A stretch of DNA of 64,000 nt from Diplosphaera chodatii (lineage: Eukaryota; Chlorophyta; Trebouxiophyceae; Prasiolales; Stichococcaceae): NCBI GenBank assembly GCA_032358165.1, contig JAALGY010000041.1, forward strand, positions 620,001-684,000. The letters are read 5' to 3'. The position numbers and the translations under genes were made by a program. How positions within the stretch are numbered: the stretch's first letter is position 1; the number at the start of each line of letters is the position of its first letter. A model generated the notes under the pieces. That model saw only the letters and a program-made list of their open reading frames with translations, was not told the DNA's origin and searched no databases. Of this stretch, positions 20,967-36,077 are shown one piece after another.

Positions 20967-23855
20967 TCACTCCGCCCGCCTTGTGTCCGTGTAGTTGTTG
21001 CACTCCTCCACAAGGTCCAGGATCTCCTGCGCTGTCTGCTTGCACTGCCCGTATCTGTGCGGATAGCACAGCCGTTTGTCAGCACGTGCATCTCGCATCA
21101 AGGACGCAGTCCCTCCCTTGGCAGGGACGAAGCCAGACACAGTGCCAACGGCAATGGCATGATTGTTGGACTTCCCTGGCAACTCGGTGTCAGCATCCCC
21201 ACCTGACGTTGTCCATGAGCTTGAGGCGGCTGTTGACCTCCAGCGCGCCGGCGGGCAGGTCCTGGCGGAACCAGGGGTGGTTCTGCACCTGCGCCACCGT
21301 CAGCCGCTTGCTCGGGTCCGCCGTCAGCAGCCCGCGCAGCAGGTCCTTGCACTCGTCCGACACGTGCTGCAGCCGAACAGGCGCCCAACGTCAGCCATGT
21401 CAGCGACCTGGGTGGCAGCAGCCAAGCACCAGCAGAGGAGCATAGGCTGCTGCCATCCACAAATCCTACTGTCGACAATCATGGTCTCTTTCGGAAGCAA
21501 TAGTTCATGCGAAGGCACTCGACACGACAGTAGGTGGACACCTCTGGAGGGTCGTAGTCGGCCTTGATGATGCGGCCGAACATCATCTGCAGCGCCTTGG
21601 CGTTCTTCATGTCCTCATCGCCCTGGCGCGCAAACGGGAAGGTGCCCACCAGGAGCACGTACAGCATGACGCCGCACGACCAGATGTCTGCAACCTTGCC
21701 GTCGTACAGCTCCGTTGTGAGCACCTGCGGCATGCATGACCATGCTGTTGGATGATGCACCCAAGCACATGGGTAAACCGGCCCAGTGTTGCCCGCGCTC
21801 GCATAACACCACATGCTTGCACGGCGGCTCGCACACATCACACTGAGCTGGCTGAGCAAAAAAGTTCCAGCAGTCGGTGGTTCGAGCTCAGCTCACCTCA
21901 GGCGCCATGTACTCTGGCGTGCCGCAGGCCGTCTTGCAGATGGACCCCGCAACCTCGTCCTTGGAGTACCCAAAGTCGCAGATCTTGACGACTGGGCGCT
22001 CGCCCCGGCCGTGCAGCAGGACGTTGTCGAGCTGCAAGGACATGGGAGGTGCAATAAGAGGTTTGCGCTCAGGCTTCTGCAGCGGTTGTGCTGTGCAAGA
22101 AGGCGAGCGTGGCGCAGTTGGTGCATTCCTGAGGCCGCACGGGGTACCTTGATGTCGCGGTTGGCGATGCCCATCTTGTGGCAGTAGTCCAGGCCGATGA
22201 TGAACTGCTGAAAGAACCAGCGTGCCTCGTCCTCGGGGCACCCCATCACCTGCGGGCACCAGGAATGGCAGCTGTCAGCATCACGCAACGACAAGCCTTC
22301 GTATGCCAATGTTTTCGCAGCAGGCTCCGTGTGCACAGACGCTACTGTTGTGCATACTCACCCCCTGCTGCGCGTGGTTGTCAATGTACTCTGACAGGTC
22401 GCCTCCATCGGCATACTCCAGCGCGATGCCCAGGTGATGCTTTGTAAGGAACACCTCCTGTGTCATACGGAAGCAGCACATGAACAACACCTGGCCAGGT
22501 CAACCAGGCTGAACGGTCGAGCATAGCATACACACACGCACTGCACGGAGCATCCACGACAGAACAGCGTCATGTGCACCTTGAGCTGCACGATGTTGGG
22601 GTGCAGCGCGCACTCCCGGTGATTGAGCAGCTCCCGTGCGATGACGCGCTGGCTGGCACCCCCGCCCCGCTCCAGGAACTTGATGGCCACCTGCTCATTG
22701 GTCCGCTTATCCAGCGCCAGCTGCACAAAGCCGGAGGCGCCCCTGCAGTGCATCAGGCAGGGCAGTGTCAGCTGCTGTGCGTCCCTTGTAGCCCGCAGCA
22801 GGCAGCTTGGTCATCTTGACGTGAAATGGCAACAACGTCCTCCTGTGGCTATCTCACCTGTTCAGATCCTGCAGCTTTTTGTAATAGGCGTTGTCCATGA
22901 GCGGCTCGTTGTGGGAGTCGGCATCGTCGCCGCTGCCCTGGCCACTGTCATCGGAAGCTGCGTAGCTGTAGCGGTCGCCCTCGCTCTGGAGGCTACCCGA
23001 GTAGTGCTGCTGCTCCAGCCTGCATGGCTCGCCGCTCAAGCGGTCAGTGTGTGGCAGTTGTGCAAGCACTACTTCCTCGACACCCATGCGCTAATGCGCA
23101 TTAAGGGGCCACAAGGCGGTGCACAATTCAAAGCTTGAACATGCAAGGTGCTCTGGCCATCTACGTGCAGGCCAGACGAAGACGGCCCGAGTCGCACCAT
23201 GTGTTACGTTACGCCAAACAATCGGATGAGGCACGGCCAGCAGACACAATGAGCATCATGCAGTCGGCCTGACACAGCGCATTGCAATGACAGATTGCAG
23301 GTGGGCGCTATTGTGGGTCGGCTGCCCGGATAAGCTTGTGGTACAGTGTTCACTGGCAGGTCACAACGCCCGCTCGACCGCACGGCAGCACCAATGGCGC
23401 CGCAGACCGGGCAGAAATCGATTTGTATGACTTGCGACATGCACGTACGCAGCGGGAGCTGCAGGCATGGAGGCTTGCCGGCGCGGCTCGCGACTACACG
23501 TAACAGGCCAGCACGGGCGGCCAGGAACTGGGGGCACCCCACGCAGCGCAGCAGAGCCATGCACAACCTGAGAGTTCTGTCAGAAGAGGGACAAGCAGTG
23601 CGCTCACTCGTCGGGCTCCGCGTCGTCGTAATCCCGCGAGTTCACCCGAGCGTCGTGCGCACTGTACCCATTCTGCGACTGCAACTGCTGCTCCGCCGGC
23701 TGCTGCTTGAACTGCTGCTGCGAAGCGGGCGCAGCAAAGTGCTGCTGCTGCTGTGGCGGCTGGGGCGGCCGTTGGATGTGCTGCACCGAGTCCTCTGGTG
23801 ACCCCTGGTCCTTCTTTGATTTCGACCCGCCGAACTTGGCGAATGCCTTCTTCAT
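20967..23855 (-). CDS. SnRK2-like serine/threonine protein kinase with N-terminal extension
   Basis: Nine exons in phase: 23855-23608, 23019-22858, 22742-22580, 22457-22362, 22249-22148, 22031-21897, 21724-21542, 21366-21203, 21054-20967, giving 446 residues. Kinase motifs in order: [13 protein letters not shown] (loop), VAIKFLERG (catalytic Lys), [70 protein letters not shown]. The C terminus [12 protein letters not shown] matches the SnRK2 box. Plant SnRK2 kinases act in osmotic and ABA signalling; algal members are tied to nutrient stress. The His-Arg-Asp motif reads Asn-Arg-Asp, a form I recall in other green algal SnRK2s. About 135 residues precede the kinase domain, first Gln-rich (QQPAEQQLQ) then acidic, whereas land-plant SnRK2s start almost at the glycine loop. 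Confidence 0.92.
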
Positions 23856-24384
23856 CTGGCCCGCCTGCTGCGCGCAGCTCTTATGCGGCTGCTCTGCAAG
23901 CAGGCCGCACGTGAACTGACGCTGCGCAGGCTATGTGCACTGCCAAAAGCGTTGAGCCGTGTAATTTATGCGCAAAGTTCTCACTGTTTCGCAGACAGCT
24001 TGCGAGCTCAATCTTGCTGCTATGGGTCGGATGGCCTCTGCTGGAGAGCGCGCACTAGCTCTCGGCTAGCTGCAAAGAGCCTGTGAACTGTTGGTCCGCT
24101 GTTCCTTCTGGACACTTGGCGCTGAACAGCGATTACATGATCTCTGTCTTGTTCCCGGCAAGGGGTATGCTCATGTGCCACAACATCCTCCTGACTGGGC
24201 ATGACCAGGATATCACCAGAAGGTGCTGTTCACCAGCGGATGATACACACGAACACCATCGAGAAGTATGTCAATTCAATAACCCTGTACATCATGCAAA
24301 GCGGTGCCTTGAGCCTCATCTCGGGAGCTGCAGGTATGTGTGGCTTGCTGCAGCGAATGCCTAAGGCGTGATGCCTGGCATGTC
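23856..24384. other. Intergenic region between tandem minus-strand genes
   Basis: It should contain the promoter of the SnRK2-like gene and the 3' end of the diaminopimelate decarboxylase gene. No coding signal is seen. Confidence 0.4.
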
Positions 24385-27130
<2,746 letters not shown>

Positions 27131-27637
27131 GTCCGCAGGTGTAAGCCTGAGCAGCGGTTGCCTGTGCATGCAGGTGGTGCAGCATTGCTCCTGGCTCACG
27201 CGCTGCATCGGAGAGCGCATGCTGCACCACATGGCTGCAGCACAATGGATGAAGCCAAATGTGGAACCCACTCAACTGCAGCTGAGAGATCGACTGCGCC
27301 GAAGCGTTTTGAGTCACTACGCGCCGCAGCCCAGGCCACAGGACCAGATCACAGGTGGTTCATCAACAGTGCAGAGGTAGGTGAGCTGCTTTGATGGCGT
27401 GCAACCGTGCATGCATTGCAGCCAGCTCAGTCTCCACCGCTGATTGACGACGCCAGCCTGGTGCCCCACCCAGAAGCTGGCAAGCCGAATCTAGCTCATT
27501 TTGCTGTCTGCTCGAGGCAGTTCTGACGCATTTGGACTCTAACGTCGCTGCGGCTGATGATGCGCATCGTACACACAAGCCACTCGCAGTGGTGACCCAT
27601 CTCCACCTTTGGCGCAACCACCTAACAGAGCGGCGCC
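27131..27637. promoter_or_regulatory. Divergent promoter region, LYSA and HMA1
   Basis: 507 bases separate the two start codons. Both encoded proteins are probably plastid-targeted. No core promoter element is recognised. Confidence 0.35.
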
Positions 27638-30600
27638 ATGCAAGCAGGACGCAGCCAGATCACGCTCCAGCAGCACAGAGCCCCGTTACTATGCAGCAGG
27701 AGCTGTCACTGCAGCACACCTAGCTGCAGCCTGCGGTCAGAGACGTGCTCTATGGACGCCAGCATGCGGCCTTCTCATCCTGTCCTGCAGCGCATTCCCA
27801 GCGGTCGCCACCCAGCGTTGCGCAGCAGCCGTCCCTTCCAGCAGCTCACCTCGCGTTTGAGGCCTCTGCCATGCGAACGTCGGCAACAACACCAAAAGCA
27901 GCAGCAGTGGCGGCAACATGCTGACACAGCACACTCGCCGACGGGCAGCCGCGCCTCAGGATCCTATGACAGCCATGACGTTGCAGAAGAGCTGCTTGGC
28001 AGCTCTGGTCAGCGCAAGGGAGCCGCTTCGGTGAGCGCGGAAGCCTTGACCAGCCACAGCCTGGATGGCGCTGGCCCATCAGACAACGCGGACAGTCACG
28101 GGCACGACCATGCGCCAAAGATCGAGAACGCCGTGCATAGAGTGCTGCTCTGGATCTACAGCCACACAGGTGTGCAGATGCAGATGCAGGCGCATCGATT
28201 GTATGCGCAACCCACTGCACCACATGCACGCTGCAGCAAATGACGTACTTAAGGGTGCCTCAAAATTGCAAGATACTGTCGCTCGTGTCAGCTATGCACA
28301 CCTTCATGCAAGCAGGCCTCTTTCAGCTGGCGAACCTGCTGCGGGGAAACACCATCGGCTCCATAGCCATCTCAGTGCTGTTTGCAATTGCGGCAGCAAC
28401 ACATTGGCAGGCTGGCCAGCATCTGCCAGCGGTGTTGGGAGAGCAAATTTGTCAGGCAGCCACAGCAGCAGTCTACCTCATTGCAGGTGAGGACGTCTGA
28501 CCATGGCCATGATGGAAGCAATCTCTTCCATTGATGGTGGGGCATGGCTCCCCCGCATGTGGGGTGTCGTAATTCTTGAACTGCTTGAAGAATGCTGAGG
28601 GTGCTAAGAAGTTGTGTCCCATGTTGGGACAGGCATTCCCGCCTTCGTGGATCTGACATTCGACCTCGCCTCACTGCACGTGGACACGCACGTGCTGATG
28701 ACGCTAGCGGTGTTGGGGACCCTGGCAATCGGTGGTGCACTAGAGGTCTGCTGCTGACCTGAATCACAGATGGCAGCTGTGCCTCGAAGTGATGTGTCAG
28801 ACATTGGCCGGAGCAAGCTCACCGCGCATGCTTCGTGTGCTAGCATGCGAGTGCGATAAGGCTGCTAAATGCCAGTTTGCTTATCTGCATGCATTTTGCA
28901 TATGCAGGGGGCGCTGCTGCTGGTACTGTTCCAGGTGTCGCACACCGTGGAGCACCGGCTCACGGACCGCGCGACGGGCAGCCTGCAGACGCTGTTCGAC
29001 AGCATTCCAGAGTCCGCAACGCTGGTGGAGCTCGGAACCGATGGCGAGCCGGACATGGACCGGCAGCGGCAGGTCAAGGCGGGCGACGTGGTGCTGGGGC
29101 AGACCATGCTCGTGAAGCCTGGCGAGCAGGTGTGGTCTGACCCGTGGTCTGCCTAAAGCATGGAACACGAAGCATCCTGGCCATTCGGGGTACGACTGCA
29201 CCCCAGACGTTCAAAGTAGGCTGGCATTGGTTGAGTGGTGCATTATGCAGGTGCCGCTGGACGGCACTATTGTATACGGCGAGGCACAGGTCAGCATGCA
29301 GCACATCACAGGGGAGGCGATGCCGTCACGGCAGGCCGAGGGCAACGACGTGCCCGCAGGTGCCTCTTCAGATGAATGCGCCACAGTACTTCACTTTGGT
29401 ACATCGCCTGTCTTGCTGTGAAGCGAAGTAGCTCCGGGCCCTTGCATGATCACCCATGCCTTTGCACCCTCACAGGCAGCCAAAACCATGATGGCGTTCT
29501 CGTCATCCGAGCCACCGCACTGTCTGATGACTCTACGCCTGCACGCATCTCCAAGATGGCTGCTGATGCCCAGGTCTGTCATGCTTGATACCTGTCAACC
29601 GACACATGGACTGCACAAGGCCAATGGGCCGTCAGCTTCAGTGTTGCAAAAACACTGAAGTGGATTCGCTGCTCCATAGGCGTCCAAACCACAACTACGG
29701 CGCTGGATAGACACCGTCGGTGAGGTCTACGCCAAGGTCGTCATTGCGGCAACTTTTGCAGCGCTCATCGTGCTCCCAATGTGTGGCGTGCCGATGCTCA
29801 GGTGCTGCAGCCTGCTGGGCAGTGAAACGCTGTAGTGTGAAATCCTGGCACATTGTTGACAACTTCTGTCGGGCGTGGTGACAGACCTCGAGTCTTCCAC
29901 ACAGTGCCAATGGGCAGCGGGGCGCCTTCTACCGTGCAATGGGCCTGTTGACGACTGCATCTCCCTGTGCGCTGGTGCTGGTGCCGCTGGCGTACGTATC
30001 TGCCATTGCAGCAATCACCTCCAGGTGCCTGTCATACACCTGTCTTGTGTACACTACTTGAGTGTCCTGCGAGTTCACACAGCTTCAATTTGAATTTCCA
30101 CCAGCCACGGTTTGAAAGCCAACCTTCATATATTTTGTGGATACAGGGGCATGCTGATCAAGGGTGGCAAGGTGTTGGACGCGCTCGGCAGCTGCAGCAC
30201 CGTCGCATTTGATAAGACAGGCGTGCTACACAGAGGATGTGCATGTATCACGGCTGCTTGCTCTGTCGCTTACCGATCCCATCCGCTGCAACAGCCCGAT
30301 GGGGATGTCATTTCAGACCAGTGACATGTGCGGCACCTGATGCAGGTACGCTCACCACCGGGGCGCTCGCATGCACAGGCATGGTGTGCCTCGATGGCAG
30401 CGCAGGCAGCAGCAGCAGCAGCAGCACCAGCGCCAGGGATGGCGACGGCGCAGCTGGCGACTTGACAGGTGCGCTTACGGCGGTGTCATCCTGAGCCCTG
30501 CAGGGAAGATGCATGTCAAGCAGGCTCCTCAAGAGTTGTTTGCGCAGCACATGCAACTCGTGCACGTTTCAAGGAAGCACGCTGCATGTCTGTTTGCACC

Positions 30601-33027
30601 AAAAACTCATGCAATGAGTGTGAGTGACTGCAGGCAGCGGGTGGTTGGAGCGGTTGCAACAGAGCGGCGACGCAGGCGATGCAGCGGCTCTGGCAGTGGC
30701 GGCAGAGCTGTCATACCGGTCAAATCACCCAGTCAGCAAGGCGGTCGCCACCTGCGGCCAGGCAGCCGGAGACAGCCTGCCAGAAGTCGACATCATCGAC
30801 TTCAAGCTGGTCCCAGGTGCTGCGCATGCCGAGGCAGGATGGCATGGCTGGGTGGGATGCTGCTATCAGAAATGACATGGCAAAACATCACTCGGAAATG
30901 CATGTGTTGCGGAAGCTGCAGGTGGTTGAGAGCAGCCTACTCTGCCAGTTGCGATGCTGAGGATGCTGTTTTTCGGTTGTCAAACCGTTGACTCACTTTC
31001 TTTGCAGGCGCGGGAGTGCAGGGCACCATTCAGGCAGGCAGCGGCGGCCCCAAGCGCTATGTGCGCTTCGGCTCCGCCAAATTCGCTGCGGAGGTCCTGC
31101 CCGAGGACCAGCGCAGCACGCTGCTACAGCAGGTTGGTGTCACCATCACTTTTGTCATTGCTGTGAAACCCCACCTCAGTCTGTTGACACGTGGCCAGTG
31201 AGATTTGGCACTGCGAACCCTAGGAGCCAGCAAGCAGTTCCTGCCAGCACTGACAGTCCACACGTGGTGCTGTGCGCAGGCCAAGGCCTTTCAGCAGGAC
31301 GCTGTGGTGTCGGTCCTTGTCCAGAGCGGCGAGGGGGGCAGCGAGCCGGAGTACGGCGATGGCGCCCTCATCCGGCTGCTGACATTCCAGGTGCTCCAAG
31401 CCACACCTTCAATGAGAGGCATGCTGGCCAAGGTCTGGCGTTGCCGGTGTTTGTTGCCAGTGTTTGTTCACGTTGCTAGAAAGAGGACATCAAACAAATT
31501 TGGGGCTGCAGGCCAAGGCTGTCAACTGACAAGTGCGAGTGACATGCTTGTGACAGTTACGTGTGGGCAACCATGCTTGCTTGCTGGCTTGCAGGACACG
31601 CTGAACGAGGCCAGCCTGACAGCGGTCACAGACTTGCTGTCAGGCCGGTGGGCGGGTGTGGAGACGCAGAAGCGGGCGCTGCAGGTCACCATGCTGACCG
31701 GCGACAACGAGGCGTCGGCTCGCCACTTCTCGCAGGTGCCCCCAGCCACCTGCAGCTTTGCATCTACGTGACTGCAGCCCAACTTCAATGGGCAGCTCAT
31801 GCTTATCCAACGCAGCCAGGAACCCCGCAGCACTCAGGTGATATGGTGGTGAGGGACGGCGCACACCCCTGCGTGTCACCTGCGCACGCTGTGCACTTGG
31901 CAGGAGCTGGGCATCCGGGACGTGCGCGCGGGCCTGGCGCCTGAAGACAAGCTGGCGGCTGTGCGGTCGCTGCGCTCCGACGCACCTCGCGGCGACCCCG
32001 GTGCGCCTCTCGCCTCATGCACTGCTGGCGCGCCACCTTGAGGCCGTTCACCTGGTCATGAACCTGGTCACGGTTGCCTTTCTGCATGCCGGCCTCGTGG
32101 CCGAGCACCAGCAGCACCGACATTTGGGTGTCCGGCCAAGAAAGTATGCACAGATGTGTCTCGTGCAGTGCACACATGCAGGGAAACTGGCACATGGCAA
32201 CTGCTGCTGCAGCACTTGCGTGATCCGGAGTCAGATCCACACTTGCATGCTGCTGCACAATGCAGGGGGCGGCGTGATCATGGTGGGCGATGGCATCAAC
32301 GACACGCCCGCGCTGGCCGCCGCCGACGTGGGCATCGCCGTCGCCACAGCGGCCCGGGACGCCGCCGGCTCCGCCGCCGACATCGTCCTGCTGTCGGGTG
32401 AGCGTCCGATCCAGATGCGACAGGCAATGCTCAGCTTCTTGCCGCTGAGTTGCGTCACCACGGGACAAGGTCGTGCGCTCCTGCAGCCGCCATTCCCTGT
32501 GACCCAGCTGGTGACGACACCCTCCGCGTCGGCTGCAGGCGGAGGCGTCTCTGCGCTTCCCTTCCTGCTGGCCGTGGCGCGGCGCACGCGCGCTGTTCTG
32601 CTGCAGGTGAGCGGCCTGCTGTCTGCAAGCAATGTAAAAACATGTTTCTCTATTGCTCCGGGCACCAAAACCCCCATGCTTGCTATGTTCATGCAGTCGT
32701 GGGACACCAAGCGGACTGTCTGAATGTAGCTGCTGCTGCATTCTGCAGAACATGTGCCTGGCGCTGGGCTCGATTGCGGCCCTGGCGCTGCCAGTGCTGG
32801 CGGGCTGGCTGCCGCTGTGGATCGCGGTCACGCTGCACGAGGGCAGCACGCTGCTGGTGGCGCTCAACTCCCTCCGGCTGCTGAGCTGGCCTGAGAACGC
32901 AGCACGCAACGGTGCGGTGCCCAAACAGCAGCAGCAGCAGCAGCAGGCGGAGTCGCAGCCAGAAAGGGAGGCGGACCCTGCGCAGTGGCCACAAGGGGCA
33001 CAGCCTGCGGTTGCATCCGCGGCATGA
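27638..33027 (+). CDS. HMA1: P1B-type heavy-metal ATPase, HMA1-like (plastid envelope)
   Basis: Eighteen exons sum to 2820 bases (939 residues) with every junction in phase: 27638-28169, 28316-28486, 28633-28745, 28908-29129, 29251-29359, 29476-29573, 29680-29801, 29905-30024, 30147-30220, 30346-30468, 30634-30816, 31008-31132, 31280-31390, 31595-31735, 31904-32000, 32266-32397, 32539-32606, 32749-33027. Motifs: His-rich SHGHDH before the first helix, actuator loop ITGE, SPCALVLVPLAY (the SPC motif of HMA1/P1B-4), phosphorylation site DKTGTLTTG, nucleotide-binding NHPVSKA, MLTGDN, VGDGINDTPALA and LHEGSTLLVALNS. HMA1 moves Cu, Zn or Ca across the chloroplast envelope in plants. The first 100 residues are Arg/Gln/Ser-rich, consistent with a transit peptide; ATG 27752 is an alternative start. 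The C terminus has a Gln run. The intron inside DKTG begins with GC. Confidence 0.97.
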
Positions 33028-33724
33028 GGGCGGATCAGTGCCAAGTCAGAAAGCCGTTGAGAAGAAGGAACACTGACATGCGAGAAAGCAGTTTACCAAC
33101 CGACTTCTGATTCTGGGCCTTTGTGAGATCATTGTTGGGCCTCGTTGCTGCACAAGCGGGAGCTGGGTGCCTTGATCTGGATGCACTTGACTTTTGATGG
33201 GCCGCTCTGTGTGGGTGTGTCAAAAAACTGCTCGGCTGCAGCATGCTTGACAGATTATTATGATAATTTCTGCCGGGGACTTGCTATGCGCATCTGCCTG
33301 ACCAAAACAAATGTATGCAATTGCTTAAGCGCACACCATATTGGCAACAACACCCACAGCACAGCAGTCTAGTTCAGATGTCCCTTCGCTCTGCAACTAG
33401 CGGCTGCAATGTTAATGCTGTCACTCAACATCGTGGGTATCATGAGCCTCACTAGCTGGGCCAGTCTAGTCACAGCACCAGGTGTGTGCGCCTTGCACTG
33501 GTAGTTGTTCGTGGCAGACAGCCACTGCTGCTGCAGCATGGCACGACCCACGGTTTTCCTTTGGTCACATGGCGGCTATCACATTGGCACGGACCAGCCT
33601 CGCTTGTGGACAGGCATGTGCTTGCCCGTCAGGTGTGCGGCTTCTGGCAACCAGTGTGCCGGTGCAGCTTGCCATGCATAGCGGGCGCCGCTGTTGCCAC
33701 ATCAACGGGCTGTTGCCGGCAGCC
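33028..33724. other. Intergenic region between convergent genes
   Basis: It holds the 3' ends of HMA1 (plus) and the B55 gene (minus). Short frames lack motifs or splice partners. Confidence 0.5.
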
Positions 33725-35224
33725 TCACGCCTTTGGCGGCGCAGTGTAGACGTACAAGCTGTTGGACGCTGCGGCTGCGATGAGCGGCGCCTCGGGGTGC
33801 CAGGCCAGATGCAGCAGCTTGGCGCTGAAGTCGGGGGTGGCCGGCTCCGAGTCCGCCGCGCTGGCGGCCGCCTTCTTGGCGTCCTTGCTCCTCGACAGCC
33901 CAAAGCGGTTCGACTTTGCTGACGGCTGCTGCAGCCGCTTCCGGAGCGGGTCCCGGGATGCTTCGAGCAGGCTGTCTGGCCCTGGTGATGTCGAAGTCAC
34001 CTTGAACAGGTTGCTGTAGGACCCGGTGGCCAGGCGGGTGCCGTCGCCGCTCACGCAGCAGTCGAACTTGTCGAAGATGCAGTCGTTCTCGTACAGGTCG
34101 CACAGCTGGCTGCGCAGGCTTTCGTGCACGGGGTATGTGGCCACGGGCTTGGACTCCATGTTGAGGTCCCACAGCTTCAGCGTCATGTAGTCCCGCGCCA
34201 GGATGTACCGCCCGTCATGCGTGAATTTTATGTCTGACACGCTGCTGATGATCTCGCTGAAGAATGACCTCGCACCCTGGGGCTCTGTGGCCTCGAAGGC
34301 CTTGGCGTGCGTATCGCACAGCGCTGCCGCCCGCATGTCCGCGAGCCGGATGCAGCCCTTGCTGCTGCTGAAGGCGAACACGCTACAGTGTGACGGGTGG
34401 AAGTCTGCCGCTGTGATGACCTCTGTAAGGTCCTCCATGTTGGCGGGCTTGATGTCCACGATGTTGAAGCTCTGGTCGTTGGTGCCCAGGTGCCACAGGT
34501 TGACCCGCAGATCGTCCGCACTGATGAACGTCTCCTGGTCCGAGTTCATGCTGATGGAGTTGATGTGGTAGGTGTGCGCCGATGCGAATGTGCGCTGACA
34601 CCGCGCCTTCCAAAACACCTCTGTCACTGAGACCTTCGGCACCTTCAAGGGCAACTGGTACTGCTGCGACATGTTGGCGCGCTCCATCCCTGGCAGGCTG
34701 CCATTGGGGGACGCCACTGTTTGGCTCCCTGCTGTCGACGACCACTGGGAGGCTGGCAGGCTGTCCGTGTCAGTCACGTTGAAATCGGTGAGGCTGACCA
34801 CCTTCTTCTCATACACCTTCCAAAGCTTGATAGTCTTGTCGTTGGTTGACAGCAGCAGCGAGGCCGCGCCAGAATGACACCACCGCACCTGATTGATCTT
34901 CTCCTCGATCTCGAGGGACTTCAGGTAGTCAAACTCCGGCTCATGGGACTGAAACTCGGTGAGATATCGGTATTCGAAGGGCGACAGCCGTGGCGGCGGC
35001 GCTCGTTGGTCTGGCCCCACTCGTGCCGGTTGCGAGGGTATGCGGTCAAAGAGGACGACCCGGCCGCCACGGTCGCCAGTTGCCAGGTGCTGGCCGTCCC
35101 AGTCAAACTCAACAGCCGAGATGATATCCGCTTCTTGTATTTCCTCGCCCGGAGTCCGCTCGCCGAAGCACTGAAGGAACTGCCAGTCGAGCGGCTCCAC
35201 GGGGTCCGCCCCCATCGTCCACAA
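33725..35224 (-). CDS. Protein phosphatase 2A regulatory subunit B (B55)
   Basis: A single uninterrupted frame encodes 499 residues. This is the WD40-type B/B55 subunit that targets PP2A holoenzymes to substrates, with roles in mitotic exit and signalling. Diagnostic blocks are EADIISAVEFDWDGQHLATG, GGRVVLFDR, YLTEFQSHEPEFDYLKSLEI, EEKINQVRWC, LLLSTNDKTIKLWKV, THDGRYILARDYMTLKLWDL, and a final block LAWHPEAPLIAAAASNSLYV. An internal insert (TDFNVTDTDSL to about SVTEVFWKA) and a Lys/Ala-rich stretch near the C terminus (SRSKDAKKAAASAADSEP) are extra relative to animals. The start at 35224 (MWTMGAD) or the ATG three codons on is equally good. It is unusual here in having no intron. Confidence 0.97.
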   Translation of the reverse strand: MWTMGADPVEPLDWQFLQCFGERTPGEEIQEADIISAVEFDWDGQHLATGDRGGRVVLFDRIPSQPARVGPDQRAPPPRLSPFEYRYLTEFQSHEPEFDYLKSLEIEEKINQVRWCHSGAASLLLSTNDKTIKLWKVYEKKVVSLTDFNVTDTDSLPASQWSSTAGSQTVASPNGSLPGMERANMSQQYQLPLKVPKVSVTEVFWKARCQRTFASAHTYHINSISMNSDQETFISADDLRVNLWHLGTNDQSFNIVDIKPANMEDLTEVITAADFHPSHCSVFAFSSSKGCIRLADMRAAALCDTHAKAFEATEPQGARSFFSEIISSVSDIKFTHDGRYILARDYMTLKLWDLNMESKPVATYPVHESLRSQLCDLYENDCIFDKFDCCVSGDGTRLATGSYSNLFKVTSTSPGPDSLLEASRDPLRKRLQQPSAKSNRFGLSRSKDAKKAAASAADSEPATPDFSAKLLHLAWHPEAPLIAAAASNSLYVYTAPPKA

Positions 35225-36077
35225 GCTTAGGAGCCGGCCATACGGTGGATCGCCAGTCTCGGTGTGTAGTCAAAGTTGCAGCACCAGCCGCGCCGACCTT
35301 TCGATTTTGACCAGGAGCCACCGTGTGCCCTACCACAGCTACCAATGGCTGCGATCGGGGGCCGCAGGGCTAACGGCTGGGTGTTTGGCTTGACGAGCTC
35401 AAGAGGGGATGGTGCCAATCGTTCGACACCAAAGGTTGATGGTGTAACCAGCAAACAGAAGGTCGAGCTTTCTGGTTCCTCAACATCAATGCTGTACAGC
35501 TCTGTCGGCGCGGCACTCGCGTCTGTTGCCGCATCGACAACCCAAGAAATGTTTCCGCTTCCAGCCCTTATTTCTCACTGCATGATGGCGAACCTGTTTT
35601 GCCAAGTGGCAGCCAGGTGAGCAGCTGCGATCAGTGCCGCCCACAAAACCTGTGGCTCGGAGGCAAACCTGTAAACTGCCGCAGGCGGTCTACTCGCGGC
35701 ACTGTGTACAGAACAGCCGCATCACAGCACTCGAGACATTTGGTGTTTCAGTGGGGTGTTTTCCGCTACCCAGGTTTCGGCTGGTTTGGCCCACAGCTGG
35801 CGAGTGCTTGCCACCACGTGCACCAGCTCTTAATTGTGTTTCCATTGGTGACACGCTCTTACACCGACATTGCGTCGCTTTGGCGAGAACCAGCCGCCTG
35901 GGAACACATGGTCACACTATTACTACATGTGACGCCTCATCGACTGTTGACATGAGCCAGCTTTCAAGCATCACACGTCCACGCGGGGGCGTTCAAGCGC
36001 ACTGACAGCCTCATAACGAAGGGTGTGATGTCCGTCAAAGCAGCGCAGACCCAGGTTCCGTCCAGCTGCTAAGGACG
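35225..36077. promoter_or_regulatory. Divergent promoter region, B55 and TKL kinase
   Basis: It lies between start codons at 35224 (minus) and 36078 (plus). Frames of about 120 codons occur but show no motif. 5' leaders are expected. Confidence 0.35.
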
